Below, piece after piece: positions 26,092 through 38,104 of a DNA stretch of 64,000 nt. The notes under the pieces were generated by a model, which saw nothing but the letters and a program-made list of their open reading frames with translations, did no database searches and was not told the origin of the DNA. A program made the translations under genes and the position numbers. Positions within the stretch are counted from its first letter, which is position 1; each line of letters opens with the position of its first letter. The stretch comes from Vespa crabro (lineage: Eukaryota; Arthropoda; Insecta; Hymenoptera; Vespidae), in assembly GCF_910589235.1 (NCBI RefSeq), contig NC_060961.1, positions 9,128,666-9,192,665 of the forward strand, in the 5' to 3' direction.

Positions 26092-27490
26092 ATACGCGCG
26101 CCCGCCTAAATCCTTTTCCCTCTCCCTTCCTATTCCGCAACCCCCACCCACTCATTCTCTCTTTTTCTTTACACAACGCGTCATCCAATCGACATAACAG
26201 AAGACGTTCGACGACGACTCACGACCGTCGTCTTTCGTAAAGATACATTCTTTGCCACGTGTCGAGCACAGTGACCTTTTTCGAATTACGCGCGAAGGCC
26301 GATTTTATATTTCTTTTAGATTTAGAAATTCTTTGGGTATTTAATGTAATAACCGATGGAGATAGATCTTGGAATGCGTCTTAGAAGACTTATACATTAC
26401 TTACATTTTTGGTTTCATCCAATTATTTTTTAAGAATTCGTTTTTGTTTCCATATTTTACGTGAATTATATTATTAACTATTAAAATTTTGCTAACTCTT
26501 AAAATTTGTGAACATTTTTAAGTTTAGAAAACAATCGAAAGAATGCTTACGGTTGACATTTATTTATAATAAAAATAAGAATTCTTGTGACAATATTAAT
26601 ATATTCAATAAATTTTAGTGTCATATAAATGAAATACGCTGAAAAAAATCAAATTCTTCATATATTCCACCAAACCTTTAGAATATATTCGTAAAGTAGT
26701 ATTCTCTGACGAAAGTAAATAAAAGTATAGCATTTTTTTAGTATAATTATATATAATTTTCTGTAATATTAGTTTTCAATACGATTGTTGATAAAATAAA
26801 ATAATTTTTAAATTAGTTTAATAAATTAAAAAATTATTTATAAATTATAAAATAGAAGTATTTCTTTTTTCTGTTAATTCATACTAAGCTAACTATGAAA
26901 GATCGAAAAGTATTGATGATAAAATCGAAAATTATTATATCGATAATCCAAATATTTTTATCGATCGATATTGTAAACATGAACATTTAGGAAATCATCT
27001 ACTACGTGGCGCTTTGATCAATATTAAAGCTATAACTGATTTTATCATCTATCTGTATACTATAGGTGAACGTCATTTTACAACTCAACACACACACATG
27101 CAAATATGTATTTACTTGACGATTTCGTACATGTATGCCAAGTTCGATGCAAGTATGTACGGAAATTTGGTGTGGATGGGGATGATGGTGAGGGGTAAAG
27201 GATTCTAGGGGGAAAGACGAAATGCAAGAATGCGATGTGCAATGTCGAACGGCAAACACGAGGAAGACACTATCGTGCCACTGACTATGACAGTTAGGTG
27301 CGCTCTTTCATTTATTGTAATTTCGATAAGATAATCTATAATTATCTACAGATAATTATACTTCGCATTCTACTACTATTTTACACATGATCACGTGTTA
27401 AAACAAATACATAAATATTTTTGCTAAGATTGAATAATTTTTTTTAAATATAGGATAAATATAGGATGTCTGTCTTAAATAAATCATTTA

Positions 27491-27522
<32 letters not shown>

Positions 27523-27747
27523 TGATTAATCATAATTATTATAAGGATTATAGTTAGTTCAGTTTTGATATATGTTATTGTTAATAAATTGAAATGTGTC
27601 AGATAATAAATTGAAGGAATGACATTCTTTCTTTACAATATCTATTTTTTATGAAGCATTTTTTATATAATAACAAAGAAACTATAGGATAGATAAATGA
27701 CATTGTAAAATATTTTGTTAAATTAAGAAATGAAAAAGAAAAACGAT

Positions 27748-27990
27748 TTAAATAGAACGATCGATACTAATGATATTTGAAGGGTACACGATTGATACAT
27801 ACGGTCCTGGTTTTCTGGAAATCGTCAGCGGTCCGGGGCCATTAAACGCGTTATATGTGTCTTGCAATTTGATCCCACGGCGCAAAGAGTACACTTGATC
27901 GGAGAAGTAATTTACGCAAATTCCTGGACATCTCTGGGATCTCTGCAGGTGGGCCTCCTGAATTTCTTCCCGATCTTCGATGGTTTGATA
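27748..27990 (-). other. Unassigned coding-like segment
   Basis: An 81-codon open frame ending in TAA at 27748-27750, bounded upstream by a TGA. It is clearly GC-richer than its surroundings and reads as a complex peptide (RSQRCPGICVNYFSDQVYSL, then DTYNAFNGPGPLTISRKPGP). There is no ATG near its start, so it would have to be a terminal exon, with CAG acceptor candidates inside it (for example ATTCAG before GAGGCCC). No partner exon is seen on the minus strand upstream, where lowfat occupies the other strand. It may be an orphan exon, a pseudogene piece or a conserved non-coding element. Confidence 0.3.
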
Positions 27991-28412
27991 TCACACACAG
28001 TGATAGTTATTTTATCGTATTGTCTACATCTAGAAGACTAGAAATTGATCAAATAAAAGAGGAAGAATCCAGAACGACAAGATTTCGCATAATCCAGGAG
28101 CTAATTTTGCTTCCGCTAATTCGCCTGTGACGAAAATTTATCGGTAATGAATTTTTGTTGGTGTTGTTAAAATATGTCGAATTTCTTACTAATATCAAAA
28201 TATTCTGATAATTTAATGCGATTGAATGACATTTGATTTTCAATTCGATTTTGGATTTTGTAAAAAAGTGTTCTAAAAAATTGTGTTTGGTTTATCTTTT
28301 CTTTTTTTTTTACATAAAGATTTTACACATTCAGGTATATATTATGTAGTTATGTTATATAATAGGTATAATCATATTTACAGTGTAAATGAACGTGTAA
28401 TTTTGAGAAGTA

Positions 28413-29711
28413 ATGCAAGGCATGATGCCAGTTAAGACAAAATCTCGTATTCCTGAAACAATGGGAGTAACGAATGGATTAGTGGATGCTAGAGCAAAGC
28501 AGGTTTTGAGAGAGGCAGTAGACGCAGTTGTCAATAGTTTTGCTAAACATACTCAGGGTTATGGAAGAGGTGTGTTATTTTTTTATTAATTTTTTCATTC
28601 TATAAAGAAGAAATATAATTTAAATTGTATAAAATAATTATTCATGTTATAAAATTTGTATGATACACTTATAACATTATAATATATTTAGTGAATGTGG
28701 TAGAGGCGCTGCAAGAATTCTGGCAAATGAAGCAAAGCAGAGGCACAGAATTAAGAAATGGAGCATTAGTAATTTACGAATCCGTCCCAGGTGCTAGTCC
28801 ACCATATGTTTGCTATGTGACCCTTCCTGGAGGATCTTGTTTTGGAAGTTTTCAAAATTGTCCCACAAAAGCTGAAGCACGTAGATCAGCGGCAAAAATA
28901 GCATTGATGAATTCAGTGTTCAATGAACATCCATCACGAAAAATTACAGATGATTTCATAGAGAAAGCTGTAGCTGAAGCAAGAGCAAGTTTTGCAAAAC
29001 CTTCGACTACGCCTAATGGTGTTAGCAATCAAACTCAAGTAATTTCTTATGTGTGAAATATTAACACTTTGTGGTCGAATGTTGCCGCAAAGGCGACAAA
29101 AAATGATTTCATTATCTATATCATCATTAGGTTTTTTTTTCAATGTGACTATTTTATTTTTATTTAATTGAAATTATTTTTGCCACTTTTACGACGACAT
29201 TCGACCTAGTGAATAGAAATGTGAGTCATTCGAATGCAAAGGTTACATATATATGTAATAATAATAATATAGATAAAAATATATCTAAGATTGAATGTAT
29301 TTTTAGGGAAATGGTGATGATAAAGAAGATCCAAATACTGGAATTGGTGCATTCCGTTTTATGTTAGAATGTAATCGTGGGAGAACAATGTTAGAATTTC
29401 AAGAACTTATGACAGTTTTTCAGTTACTTCATTGGAATGGTTCATTGAAAGCTATGCGAGAAAGACAGTGTAGTAGACAAGAAGTAGTAGCGCATTATAG
29501 TCACCGTGCATTAGATGATGACATGCGTAGTCAAATGGCACTTGATTGGGTTGCCAGAGAACACGAAAGTGGTGGTGGGGTTGTTGCAATGGAATTAGCT
29601 TTAGCGGAAAGAGAACTCGAAACGGCGCGTTTAGCAGGACGCGAACTTAGATTTCCAAAGGAAAAAAAAGATATACTAATGTTGGCTCATGCTCAAGTTT
29701 GTCCTCAATGA
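28413..29711 (+). CDS. lft: Lowfat / LIX1-family protein
   Basis: Homologue of Drosophila lowfat and vertebrate LIX1/LIX1L. In flies lowfat binds the intracellular domains of Fat and Dachsous and tunes planar polarity and growth. Exons 28413-28569, 28692-29038 and 29307-29711 join in phase (909 nt, 302 residues). The N-terminus reads MQGMMPVKTKSRIPETMG. The middle exon has the family core: VNVVEALQEFWQMKQSRG, YESVPGASPPYVCYVTLPGG and CPTKAEARRSAAKIALMNS, a dsRNA-binding-like fold. The last exon has TGIGAFRFMLECNRGRTMLE and ends MLAHAQVCPQ. No signal peptide or membrane segment. Retaining the second intron would add only ISYV-type residues and a stop. Confidence 0.92.
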
Positions 29712-30113
29712 ATTATTTGAGGTAACATACTTTTTAAGACTTTATGAGACTGGTTTTTTGAAAATTGGATCATTTAAAAAGATAAGCAATTCCTGTGCCT
29801 TGTAAAGATCGAATTTTCAAAAATAGTGATTCACTCTTCATTTGTTATTCACTTTTCATCATTAGACAATTTTGTTTTATCAATATATTTTTTTTTATAA
29901 GAAATATGTTACACAGAATTTTGTGATAATACACTTTCAAAGGAATTTAAAAATTCAGTGAAATGTGTGCCCATGGTATTCTAAGTACTTAATCTATATA
30001 GAAATCAATTGAAGCAGAAATATTGTAGATGTTTAACGCACTACATACGTAAACGTTTTAAATACATAAATTTGTCTTCCATTTTTTTGTATTATTTTTT
30101 TTTATAAATAATT

Positions 30114-30165
<52 letters not shown>

Positions 30166-30456
30166 CATTTATATATGCTTGAATACATATTGCGCTTATC
30201 TTACATGCCGTGTGTGATAATGTAAAAAAACATACACGTATAAGGGATATATATATATATATATATATATTAAAGTTCAAAGAGATAGAAGTATCTTTTT
30301 AAATATTTTTATATAATGTAGCTAGTATGCGAAATCGAATATGTCCATAAATATATGAAACTCATATAAAATGAAGACATTTTCTTTGTGCCTGAAAATA
30401 AGTGAATACGACATAGTATATCTATAATTGTTTCAATGATATTTTATTATTATTAA

Positions 30457-30516
<60 letters not shown>

Positions 30517-30595
30517 ATATTGATAAATTCATTTTTTTAAATATAAAGTTATAGTGTTCATATACGCCTCCAATTTAATTAAAATAATATTAAGT
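29712..30595. other. Convergent 3' region between lowfat and ClpP, with microsatellites
   Basis: No coding region. TA tracts at 30117-30162 and 30248-30270 and an ATT tract at about 30445-30515. The 3' UTRs of both genes must end here. Confidence 0.7.
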
Positions 30596-31553
30596 TTATA
30601 TAGTAGCATTTACAGTTTCCTCTGACATTGTTGTCAAAGATGGATTTTCTTCTTCCTCTTGTAAAGGATGTGCAAGTACCTTATCTATTATTCCAAATTC
30701 CTTAGCCTGAGAAGGACTCATGAAATTATCTCTTTCCATACTGCGTTCTAATATAAATAATGACATTAATTACAAAAACCAAAACTATAAATGAAATTAT
30801 TATATTTAAGCTACCTATTTTTTCTAAATCCAATCCAGTATGTTTGACATATAATTTATTAATTTGTTTTTTAAGTTTTAATATTTCTTGGGCTTGAATT
30901 TGAATATCTGTAGCTTGACCAGATACTCCACCAGATGGTTGATGAGTCATAATTCTAGCATTAGGTAACGAATGTCTCATGCCCTTTGCTCCAGCAGCTA
31001 AAAGTAAGCTCGCCATTGAACATGCTTGTCCTACGCACCAAGTTGCAACAGGTGGTAGGACATATTGCATAGTATCATAAATACCCAGTCCTGCTGTTAC
31101 ACTTCCGCCAGGTGAATTAATGTACATATGAATAGGATTTTTACTACTTTCCGATTGAAGAAAAAGTAATTGAGCTATAACCACTGAGGAAACATTATCT
31201 GTAATCTATTAAAAAAAGAGATAGATCAGTTTTTATTAAACTACAAATAGGAATTATAATAATCGTATGTTTGTATATATGTTCTATAATCAGAAATAAA
31301 CATTACCGGACCCATAAGACATATTATTCGCTCTTTTAAAAGACGAGAATAAATATCATATGCACGTTCTCCTCTTCCACTTTGTTCAACCACGACAGGT
31401 ACAAAATTTAAATAACGTGTGCTTAGTTTTTGACCATAACCCTATTTTAAAAATACACCAGTTAAATTTATTCTACTTTTTCTTACTATTTTAAAGACTT
31501 TTATAGTAAATACGTACAGTAATCCGTAATAAGCTATTTATTTTTTGCAACAT
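30596..31553 (-). CDS. ClpP: Mitochondrial ATP-dependent Clp protease proteolytic subunit
   Basis: Serine protease that forms tetradecamers with ClpX in the mitochondrial matrix for protein quality control. Exons 31553-31518, 31441-31307, 31205-30815 and 30747-30596 join in phase (714 nt, 237 residues). The short first exon (MLQKINSLLRIT) plus the following basic stretch looks like a mitochondrial presequence. The catalytic triad is visible: Ser in GQACSMASLLLAAG, His in RIMTHQPSGG and Asp in MERDNFMSPSQAKEFGIIDK. The INSPGGSVTAGLGIYDTMQ block is also intact. The C-terminal tail is short and acidic (EEEENPS). It is head to head with the TMEM223-like gene about 0.8 kb away. Confidence 0.96.
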
Positions 31554-32358
31554 TTCCACAAGTTTATTTATTAATAATTTTTTTTATTTATAATCGTCAA
31601 TTAAGTTCATTAGTTATATTATATTAATATTGAATACACTAAACCTAAAAAATAAATTTTAAATACCTACATTTTAATAACTCATAACATCGAGCACAAC
31701 AAATTTATTACAGAAAATATTACCTTTAATAACGAAACGTTTTTAACACAACGTTAAATTGAAATTATTTGATAAACAATAATAGAATAAACAATATAGA
31801 AAAATGGCATAGAAATGAATGATCTGATTTTTTAGGTTATGTTTTGAATAGTTCGTATTGTTATAAAAATATTATTAGAAGAGTGTAGTCGGTAACAGAC
31901 AAAGATGTATTACCAATCGTAGGTCATAAATAAGTAATATGTTGTATTATTATAACTGACAAAACTGAATTATGTGTATTTTATTAAGCATTTTTTTCAA
32001 AAATATTTTACATTCCTGCTATAAATTATAATTTAATAATATTTAAATATTTCATTCTTAAAAGAGATAAAACAGTTTTACTATATAAGTAATGTAGACT
32101 ATAAAATTTAGTAGATGGCAATATTATCAAATGTTATGCAATTTATAAATTAAAATAGATGCTGGGATTGAAAAGATTTTTATATCAAATTAATATAAAT
32201 TTATAATAAAACTGGAATGAAATAATATTTAATTGTGCTTTTTAATTACTTTAATTACACATTGTGTGTGTGTTGTGTATATATGATATATATATATATA
32301 TATATGAGAATTATACATAACATATATATGGGATTGTGCACCGATACTACGTAGAACA
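31554..32358. promoter_or_regulatory. Shared promoter region of two mitochondrial genes
   Basis: An 805-bp AT-rich interval between the divergent starts of ClpP and the TMEM223-like gene. No coding sequence. Both products are predicted mitochondrial, so a bidirectional promoter is plausible. A TA run lies near 32284-32304. Confidence 0.45.
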
Positions 32359-33345
32359 ATGTTATTATTTACCAAAAGTAATTCAATTACTAAATTATTG
32401 ATAAATTCATTAAAATCATCTCATATACTTTCACAAAAACGCATGGTGTATAAATCTAGTTTATTATTACGTAAAATATTTGAGAAATCAAGGTATTTAA
32501 AAGTTTGTTATTTAGATTAATTATTATTGACTTATAACTTATTACATTATTGAAATTATATTTACCTATAGAATAAATAATGTAAAAGGACAATTATGGA
32601 CATCAAATTTAATAATACGACATAACCAAACACAATCATGGGATATAAAGACTAATCTAGCAAATAATGTTATTTTGTATAAGAATGAAAGAGGCAAATA
32701 TATGTTCGTTCACATATTTGGTCTATGTAACATATTTGCTTGGTTATATTTATTTTATTATTGGTATGGAGATTTATATCGTAATTTAAAGACTATACCG
32801 TTTAAACAATTTTTGGGGGATAATTATCCTATTCTTTCAATTTTCTTTTTAACGACATTCTCAGGTATGTATGACAATTATTAAATCCAAAAGATGCAAT
32901 AAATTTATACATATATGATCTATTATTGAAAATGGCAAATTATATTTATTTATTTTAGGACCACTTTTCTATGGATTAGCATGGTTTTTTAGTTCACGTA
33001 TGGTCAAGTATATAATCTTACATAAAGGAGGCAAACATATTAGCTTTATTACTAATCATCTACTAAAAAGCAGAAATACTATAACTGTTCCTATAGAAAA
33101 GGTAAGAATAAATCCTATAAAAAATAATTAATAATTGTCTATACTTGATGCATATATTTATATATAAAAAAGTATCAATAATATTCGATATTTTTAAGGT
33201 ATATAGCACACAATCTAGAACTGATAAAAGAGGAATATATACATCTATTAAAATAGAACCTTATAAGATGTATTTTTTAATTGATAAACGTGGTACATAT
33301 ATAAATGGGGATCTGTTTGATCGTGTGGTTGTATATCAAAAATAG
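32359..33345 (+). CDS. TMEM223-like mitochondrial inner membrane protein
   Basis: Exons 32359-32492, 32572-32864, 32959-33101 and 33199-33345 join in phase (717 nt, 238 residues). The N-terminus is basic and free of acidic residues for about 40 residues, like a mitochondrial presequence. There are two membrane segments: FGLCNIFAWLYLFYYWYG, and one across FFLTTFSG/PLFYGLAWFF. They are separated by a short loop and followed by a C-terminal domain (RMVKYIILHKGGKHISF, IKIEPYKMYFLIDKRGTYIN). This two-pass layout with a VILYKNERGKYMFV entry and a soluble C-terminal domain fits TMEM223, linked in human cells to cytochrome c oxidase assembly. The family call rests on pattern recognition only. An unrelated mariner relic follows immediately downstream. 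Confidence 0.7.
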
Positions 33346-33390
33346 TATAATAGATAATGACAATAAAATTTTTATGAAAATTATAATGGA

Positions 33391-34560
33391 TTGGGGAAAA
33401 GTCTCTTCGTATTTTAATGCAAAAGTAAAAGAAGTTCCTTTTATATATCAAATAAAGTTTATTACACTAAATATGTGCCGTTTTGATCGATTATTTTTTG
33501 CCATTTTTGGTAAAATCATAATCCCATGGTTTTAGAACTTATGTGCTTAATTGACAAAAAACTCCAATAATTGATTTTCACAGGCACATTTTGACTTTAC
33601 ACCACTAAGGGAATTTGCCAAAGACCAAAACAAATAATAGTCTGACAGTGCAAGGTCAGGGTGCAAATACAGTGGATTCATTGAAATTCTCCAGCCAAGT
33701 TCTCTCAATTTTTTATGGATCACCAATGATAGATCATGTGTGTGATCTATCATTGTCGTGATGGAAGATAATATCTTTCCTATTGATCAATTTTAGTCGT
33801 TTTATCTCGATTGCTTGGCATGATCTATTATTAACAATAGAGATTAGAATCAATAGTTTGGCCTGGCTGTGCCACCACCTGCGGAGCTTCACTTTCCTTC
33901 AACCATGATTTTTTTCGTACATTATTATCGTACGTGATCCATTTTTCCTCGTCCGTAACAAGCTGATTCAAAAATGGTCCGGTTTTAATAACGATTCTCA
34001 GATGTTAATTCGATCCATTAAATTTTTCATTGTTAAATCATATGGCCGTCTTCTTCGAATGATTTAAAACTGTTTTGTGGTCAATGTTTAGTTGTTTATC
34101 GACATTAGAACTGTTAATGTGCCGGTCTTACTCAATTTTTTTCATGATTTCATAGACTTTTTCAATCATTGGCCGACCAAAGCGAGGTACATCACTTATA
34201 TCAAAATTTCTAAATTGAAAACTCTTGAACCAGCTTTGTACCAGTCATACTGATACTGCATCAAGTTCATAAACATCAAAAATTTTTTTAGCATCCTAAA
34301 TTGTATTCTTTCTTTTTTTGTAATAAAATTTCAAAATTTATTGAATTTCTTCTTTGCTTCCACTTATTTTCAAAACGTAATAAATTTAAAATAAATAAAT
34401 GAATATATTATAATCTTTCTAAAAATACTTAATGATGTCACCTTGCAACACATATATTGATAATTGCAAATACATATAATTATCAAATTTGATTAATATC
34501 ATCAGTTATACGATCGTAATATCATATACCGGGAGAATACGAAGAAACTTATTTCCCTAA
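33391..34560 (-). mobile_element. Degenerate mariner transposon
   Basis: About 1.17 kb bounded by inverted ends: TTGGGGAAAAGTCTCTTCGT on the left and TTAGGGAAATAAGTTTCTTC on the right in reverse complement. Minus-strand frames match mariner transposase in order: RFGRPMIEKVYEIM near 34170, a stretch with KKSWLKESEAPQVVAQPGQT near 33890, and the C-terminal ELGWRISMNPLYLHPDLALS with the SDYYLFWSLANSL block at 33547-33753. Stops and frameshifts break the reading, so it is inactive. A clear TA duplication is not preserved. Confidence 0.85.
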
Positions 34561-34570
34561 TAATAATACA

Positions 34571-35798
34571 TTAAGGCTGTTCATTACACTTGTTTTTTTT
34601 TAATGGCTTACGTTATCAATGAGAACAGGCGTAATTCTTAACCGATTTTAATGAATAAGGTTTCATTTTTAAGAGGAAGGTTTAATCTGTTTGAATTGTT
34701 CTTGCGGAGTTTTGGAAAAGATATATTTTCTTTGAAAAAAATCATGTTAAAAAATGGTATTTTTTGAGAATAGTTTATATACAAATAAAAATTGAAATTC
34801 TCCATCAAAATTGGTCAAAAATTACTTCTGTTCATTGATGACGTAAATGCTGTTTTTGACATTTTTCGTGAAGAAAAAGTTTAGTACTACGGCGCTCCTT
34901 GAAATATGTGGCGAAAAAGAAGAAGCTCGTACATCCACTACTGATTTTCATATCACGCTTGAATGGTGTATGTTCCATGAAGTAGCGATTACCTGTTTGG
35001 TTGTATGTGTAAATAGATTTTTTGAACATTTCCAAACGCAAAGAAATGAGTTTCTCGATGCTCGCACGGAAAAGTTACGGTAACTTACTCGATCATTTTA
35101 ATAAGCTTTGATCAGATAATTCTATGGTCAAAATAAAGAAATACATGTCCAATGACATGTATTGTCAAGTTTATGACATGTTTATATCAAGGGATCTGAG
35201 TTTCTAAAACATTGTTAAATTTTGAAAAATTTGTAGTTTCTTTTAAATTTTATAGATTAAAAAGAGAGAAATTGTATAAGCAATGTGTAGCACATTGGCA
35301 AGCGTATAGGATTCGTAATTAAGGAATTGTAAGTTCGAGGTTAAAAAATATGATTCCGGTGGCTTTTTTTATTGTATCGATGTAAACAAAAATAATGAAT
35401 TAATTTACTTTTTTTTCCTTATTTGATAATATAGTAAGGTATTGATATTTAATCTTTTATATTTATTTTCTCCAGTGATGGCTGACGTGAATTTCGCAAT
35501 GATCTGTGCTAGATAGGACACAACACAGTATAATTTTGTTTGATGACAAATGCATACAAAATATATACATTTGTTGATTATTTTTTCAAAATTAATAATC
35601 TACCAAACTACTTACTCTAACCTACACGAAACCAGTTGTTATTGTGCGTAAAAGAGAAATAACTCATAAACTTATACACCGATACAATAGACGCACGGTG
35701 GGAACAGCATTCTCCGTTTGTATTCGTAATTCATATTTTCTCCATACCTATCGTTGAAGTCATACACGCTTTGAACAAAAGGTAGTGAACAGCCTTAA
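34571..35798. mobile_element. TTAA-flanked 1.2-kb non-autonomous element
   Basis: A 1,228-bp unit bounded by TTAA. Its inverted ends read GGCTGTTCATTAC on the left and GGCTGTTCACTAC on the right in reverse complement. It starts 11 bp from the mariner end. No transposase is visible. A related left end occurs at 60509. TTAA duplication suggests the piggyBac superfamily or another TTAA-targeting family (inference). It carries a tRNA-like segment near its middle. Confidence 0.7.
35281..35341 (+). other. tRNA-derived (SINE-like) pol III promoter relic
   Basis: Box A TAGCACATTGG at 35288-35298 fits the tRNA consensus exactly. A near-perfect box B GTTCGAGGT lies at 35333-35341, at the spacing found in tRNAs. 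The stretch between contains TTCGTAA, which would be a Thr(CGT)-type anticodon loop. Acceptor and T stems do not pair well, so it is not a functional tRNA; a tRNA pseudogene or SINE head is likelier. Confidence 0.5.
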
Positions 35799-36119
35799 TC
35801 AATAATCTTTGATGTAGTAGTTATATTTTTATCAGTATATTTTAAGAAATACAAATACAAAATAAATAAAATATTTTAAGTATAAGAAATGTATAAAAAT
35901 TTCTGATGCATCTATACTTTATTATTAACAATATCAGCATGCAGAAGTATGTGTAGAAAGTATCATGTTTTATTGCACCAGTATTAACAAATTTTAATTG
36001 ATTAATTGTTATTTATGAAATTATACATAATTATTTGGTTTTTCTTTCAATATATATGCATTATATATATTGTATTATCATATATATGTATTATTGTTAT
36101 TTAATAGTTTTTCAAATAT
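35799..36119. other. Short intergenic stretch
   Basis: AT-rich 3' flank of the two-pass membrane protein gene; nothing else seen. Confidence 0.5.
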
Positions 36120-37227
36120 TTAATGTTTCTGACTATGTCTATCATAGTATTTACCTGAATATTTACTATAGTGATCACTATATCCATCTTCTTGATATTT
36201 GTCTTCAGCTTTATAAAAGACTTCAGGTGCTGATCCAACTTGTTTTTGCCAATAACGTGTCCAGTAGAGATCTTCTGGATTTATATCATGTGGATGATTA
36301 GCATTTCTGAATACATGTACACAATATACAAGGCTTCCTATCAATGTTAAGAATCCAAAAACAAGAAAAACTATACCTAAAATCCTAGAAAAAATATGCT
36401 GCATTATTACACAGATGCGTAATTAAAAATATATACGTACAATGATTTGCTTACCATACAATCAATGGTTGAAAGAATTGTATCACTATAACAAAACCCA
36501 AAGTTACAAGGATTAAACCAAGATTCAAAAGTAACATGAGACAACAGATTCCTTTTGTATTCGGGCAAAAAGGATTAGGTGTCGACATAGTTTCTATAAT
36601 AATACCATCTTTTCTTGAAGTTTGCGTCTTAACTGTTGATATTCCCGATCTTCCAGAACCATAACTATAGTGACTAGAAGCTCGATTATCCATTCTAGAG
36701 CTTGGTGCAAGGCTATGGTGAGATCCACGGCTAATGACAAAGAATAATTTTATCCATAGTACTATTATCTCTACTTTGATATTCATTACAATTAATATAA
36801 TTAATATAAAACCTTATTTCTGAAGTTGTTCTATAAGCAGCACTTGTAACATATATATCTGAACCATTGTCACAGATACTGCCATGTGATGCACTTTTAT
36901 TAAATGGATATCGAGATGGACCAGAAAGTACAGATCCATGACCATTTTGTGCACTTTGCGATCTTCTCTCTTCACCTTGATCATACTTTTCCTTACGATT
37001 TTTTCTTGTCGGTATAACTGGTTTCACCTATAAAAATGTATATAATCTTTTTATTTCAACCCAAAAATTATAGTTACATATAAAATTACCATTGTAGTGT
37101 GATCATTGGCCACAATGTACTCTGACATAGTACGATCCGAAGGAGCTCGCTGACTTTCTTCTTCATCTGTCAAATAATCACGATTCATACTGCCATGGTA
37201 ACTTAAATATCTTGATGTATGAGTCAT
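36120..37227 (-). CDS. Unrecognised two-pass membrane protein
   Basis: Family not recognised. Exons 37227-37090, 37027-36813, 36730-36455 and 36384-36120 join in phase (894 nt, 297 residues). The first 170 residues are hydrophilic, rich in Ser, Arg and Tyr (SRYLSYHGSMNRDYLTDEEE, HYSYGSGRSG) and predicted disordered. Two adjacent membrane helices follow: GICCLMLLLNLGLILVTLGF (36500s) and, across an exon junction, IVWILGIVFLVFGFLTLIGS. The C-terminal tail is charged and Tyr-rich (DLYWTRYWQKQ, YSDHYSKYSGKYYDRHSQKH). No signal peptide, so both ends probably face the cytosol. The tail begins after a Cys/His-containing YCVHVFRNANHPHD. A cell-junction or membrane-scaffold role is possible but unsupported. 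Confidence 0.8.
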
Positions 37228-38092
37228 GTTGATCTTTTATATCGAGTTTTTCAATAACTTTTACTTTTATAAATCGATTTATCAATTTTTTCTTCCCATT
37301 TAGCAGAAACCAAAAGTATAATAAAAAGTATGACCAATCCTAACGTAAAAGAGAATATAAAGACAAATTTTGATATTTAAATATTCTCTTAAGTGAGTAA
37401 ATAAAAAATACTCACTGTTAATATTAATGCAGAATATATAAATTATTTTGATAACATCGTAAGCCTGAGGCAAATTGATTTAATTTATTAGACAATATGT
37501 TTGTTATTATTCTAAAAGAAAAGAAATTTATATAAAAAATTACATCAGAATTATATATAATAATGGATTATATATATTTATTATTATTATTCATTCCTGG
37601 AAAGTAACATCTTTCAGTTTTATATTTCAATACGTGAATACATAATGTCTTCATTATTGTCTTGTTTCATAATAACAAATAATTAAATAAAATGATCATA
37701 AAAACTTTGTCATATTTTTAAATGTAGGTGTATGTGTTGTATTTTATCCATGCATCAAATACTAATTTAGTATGATGATGTCATTTAAGAAGGTTGTGTA
37801 CGGTATTCACGATAGGTAATAGCGATCATACAAATCTTCTATAATCGTTATTATTTATTATATATTAAAATCATAAATAATTTCTCAATATTTTATCGTT
37901 GCAATACAAAATTTTACTACTATTGAAATAAAATTTTGTTGTAAAAAATACAATGAAATTTTTGAATATCAATATTTCAATATTAAATAACATTTATTAA
38001 TATTTAAATATTTTCAATTTTCATTCTAAAAATATTTTTTTATCTAATTAATTTTTATACAAATATTATGTTTAGTAAGAGTCAAAATCCTT

Positions 38093-38104
38093 TGCGCATG
38101 CGCA
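38093..38104. promoter_or_regulatory. NRF-1-type palindrome
   Basis: TGCGCATGCGCA is a perfect 12-bp palindrome matching the NRF-1/Ewg core GCGCATGCGC. It lies about 0.87 kb upstream of the two-pass membrane protein and 2 kb upstream of SSNA1, in otherwise AT-rich DNA. Confidence 0.5.

Larger units (their letters stand above)
24899..28412. other. Intergenic region upstream of cyclin E and lowfat
   Basis: Divergent promoter region. It contains E2F-type motifs (25275, 26040, 26084), a CTCF-like motif (25913) and a weaker TGGCGCT site near 27007, a GC-richer stretch at 26030-26290, a TA run near 27499-27523 and a coding-like segment at 27748-27990. Open frames at 25230 and 25775 show no recognisable features. 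Confidence 0.5.

Noticed and set aside
34847..35083. A 78-codon frame in the TTAA element as possible transposase
   Set aside because: No transposase motif and the opposite strand is open too; the element looks non-autonomous.
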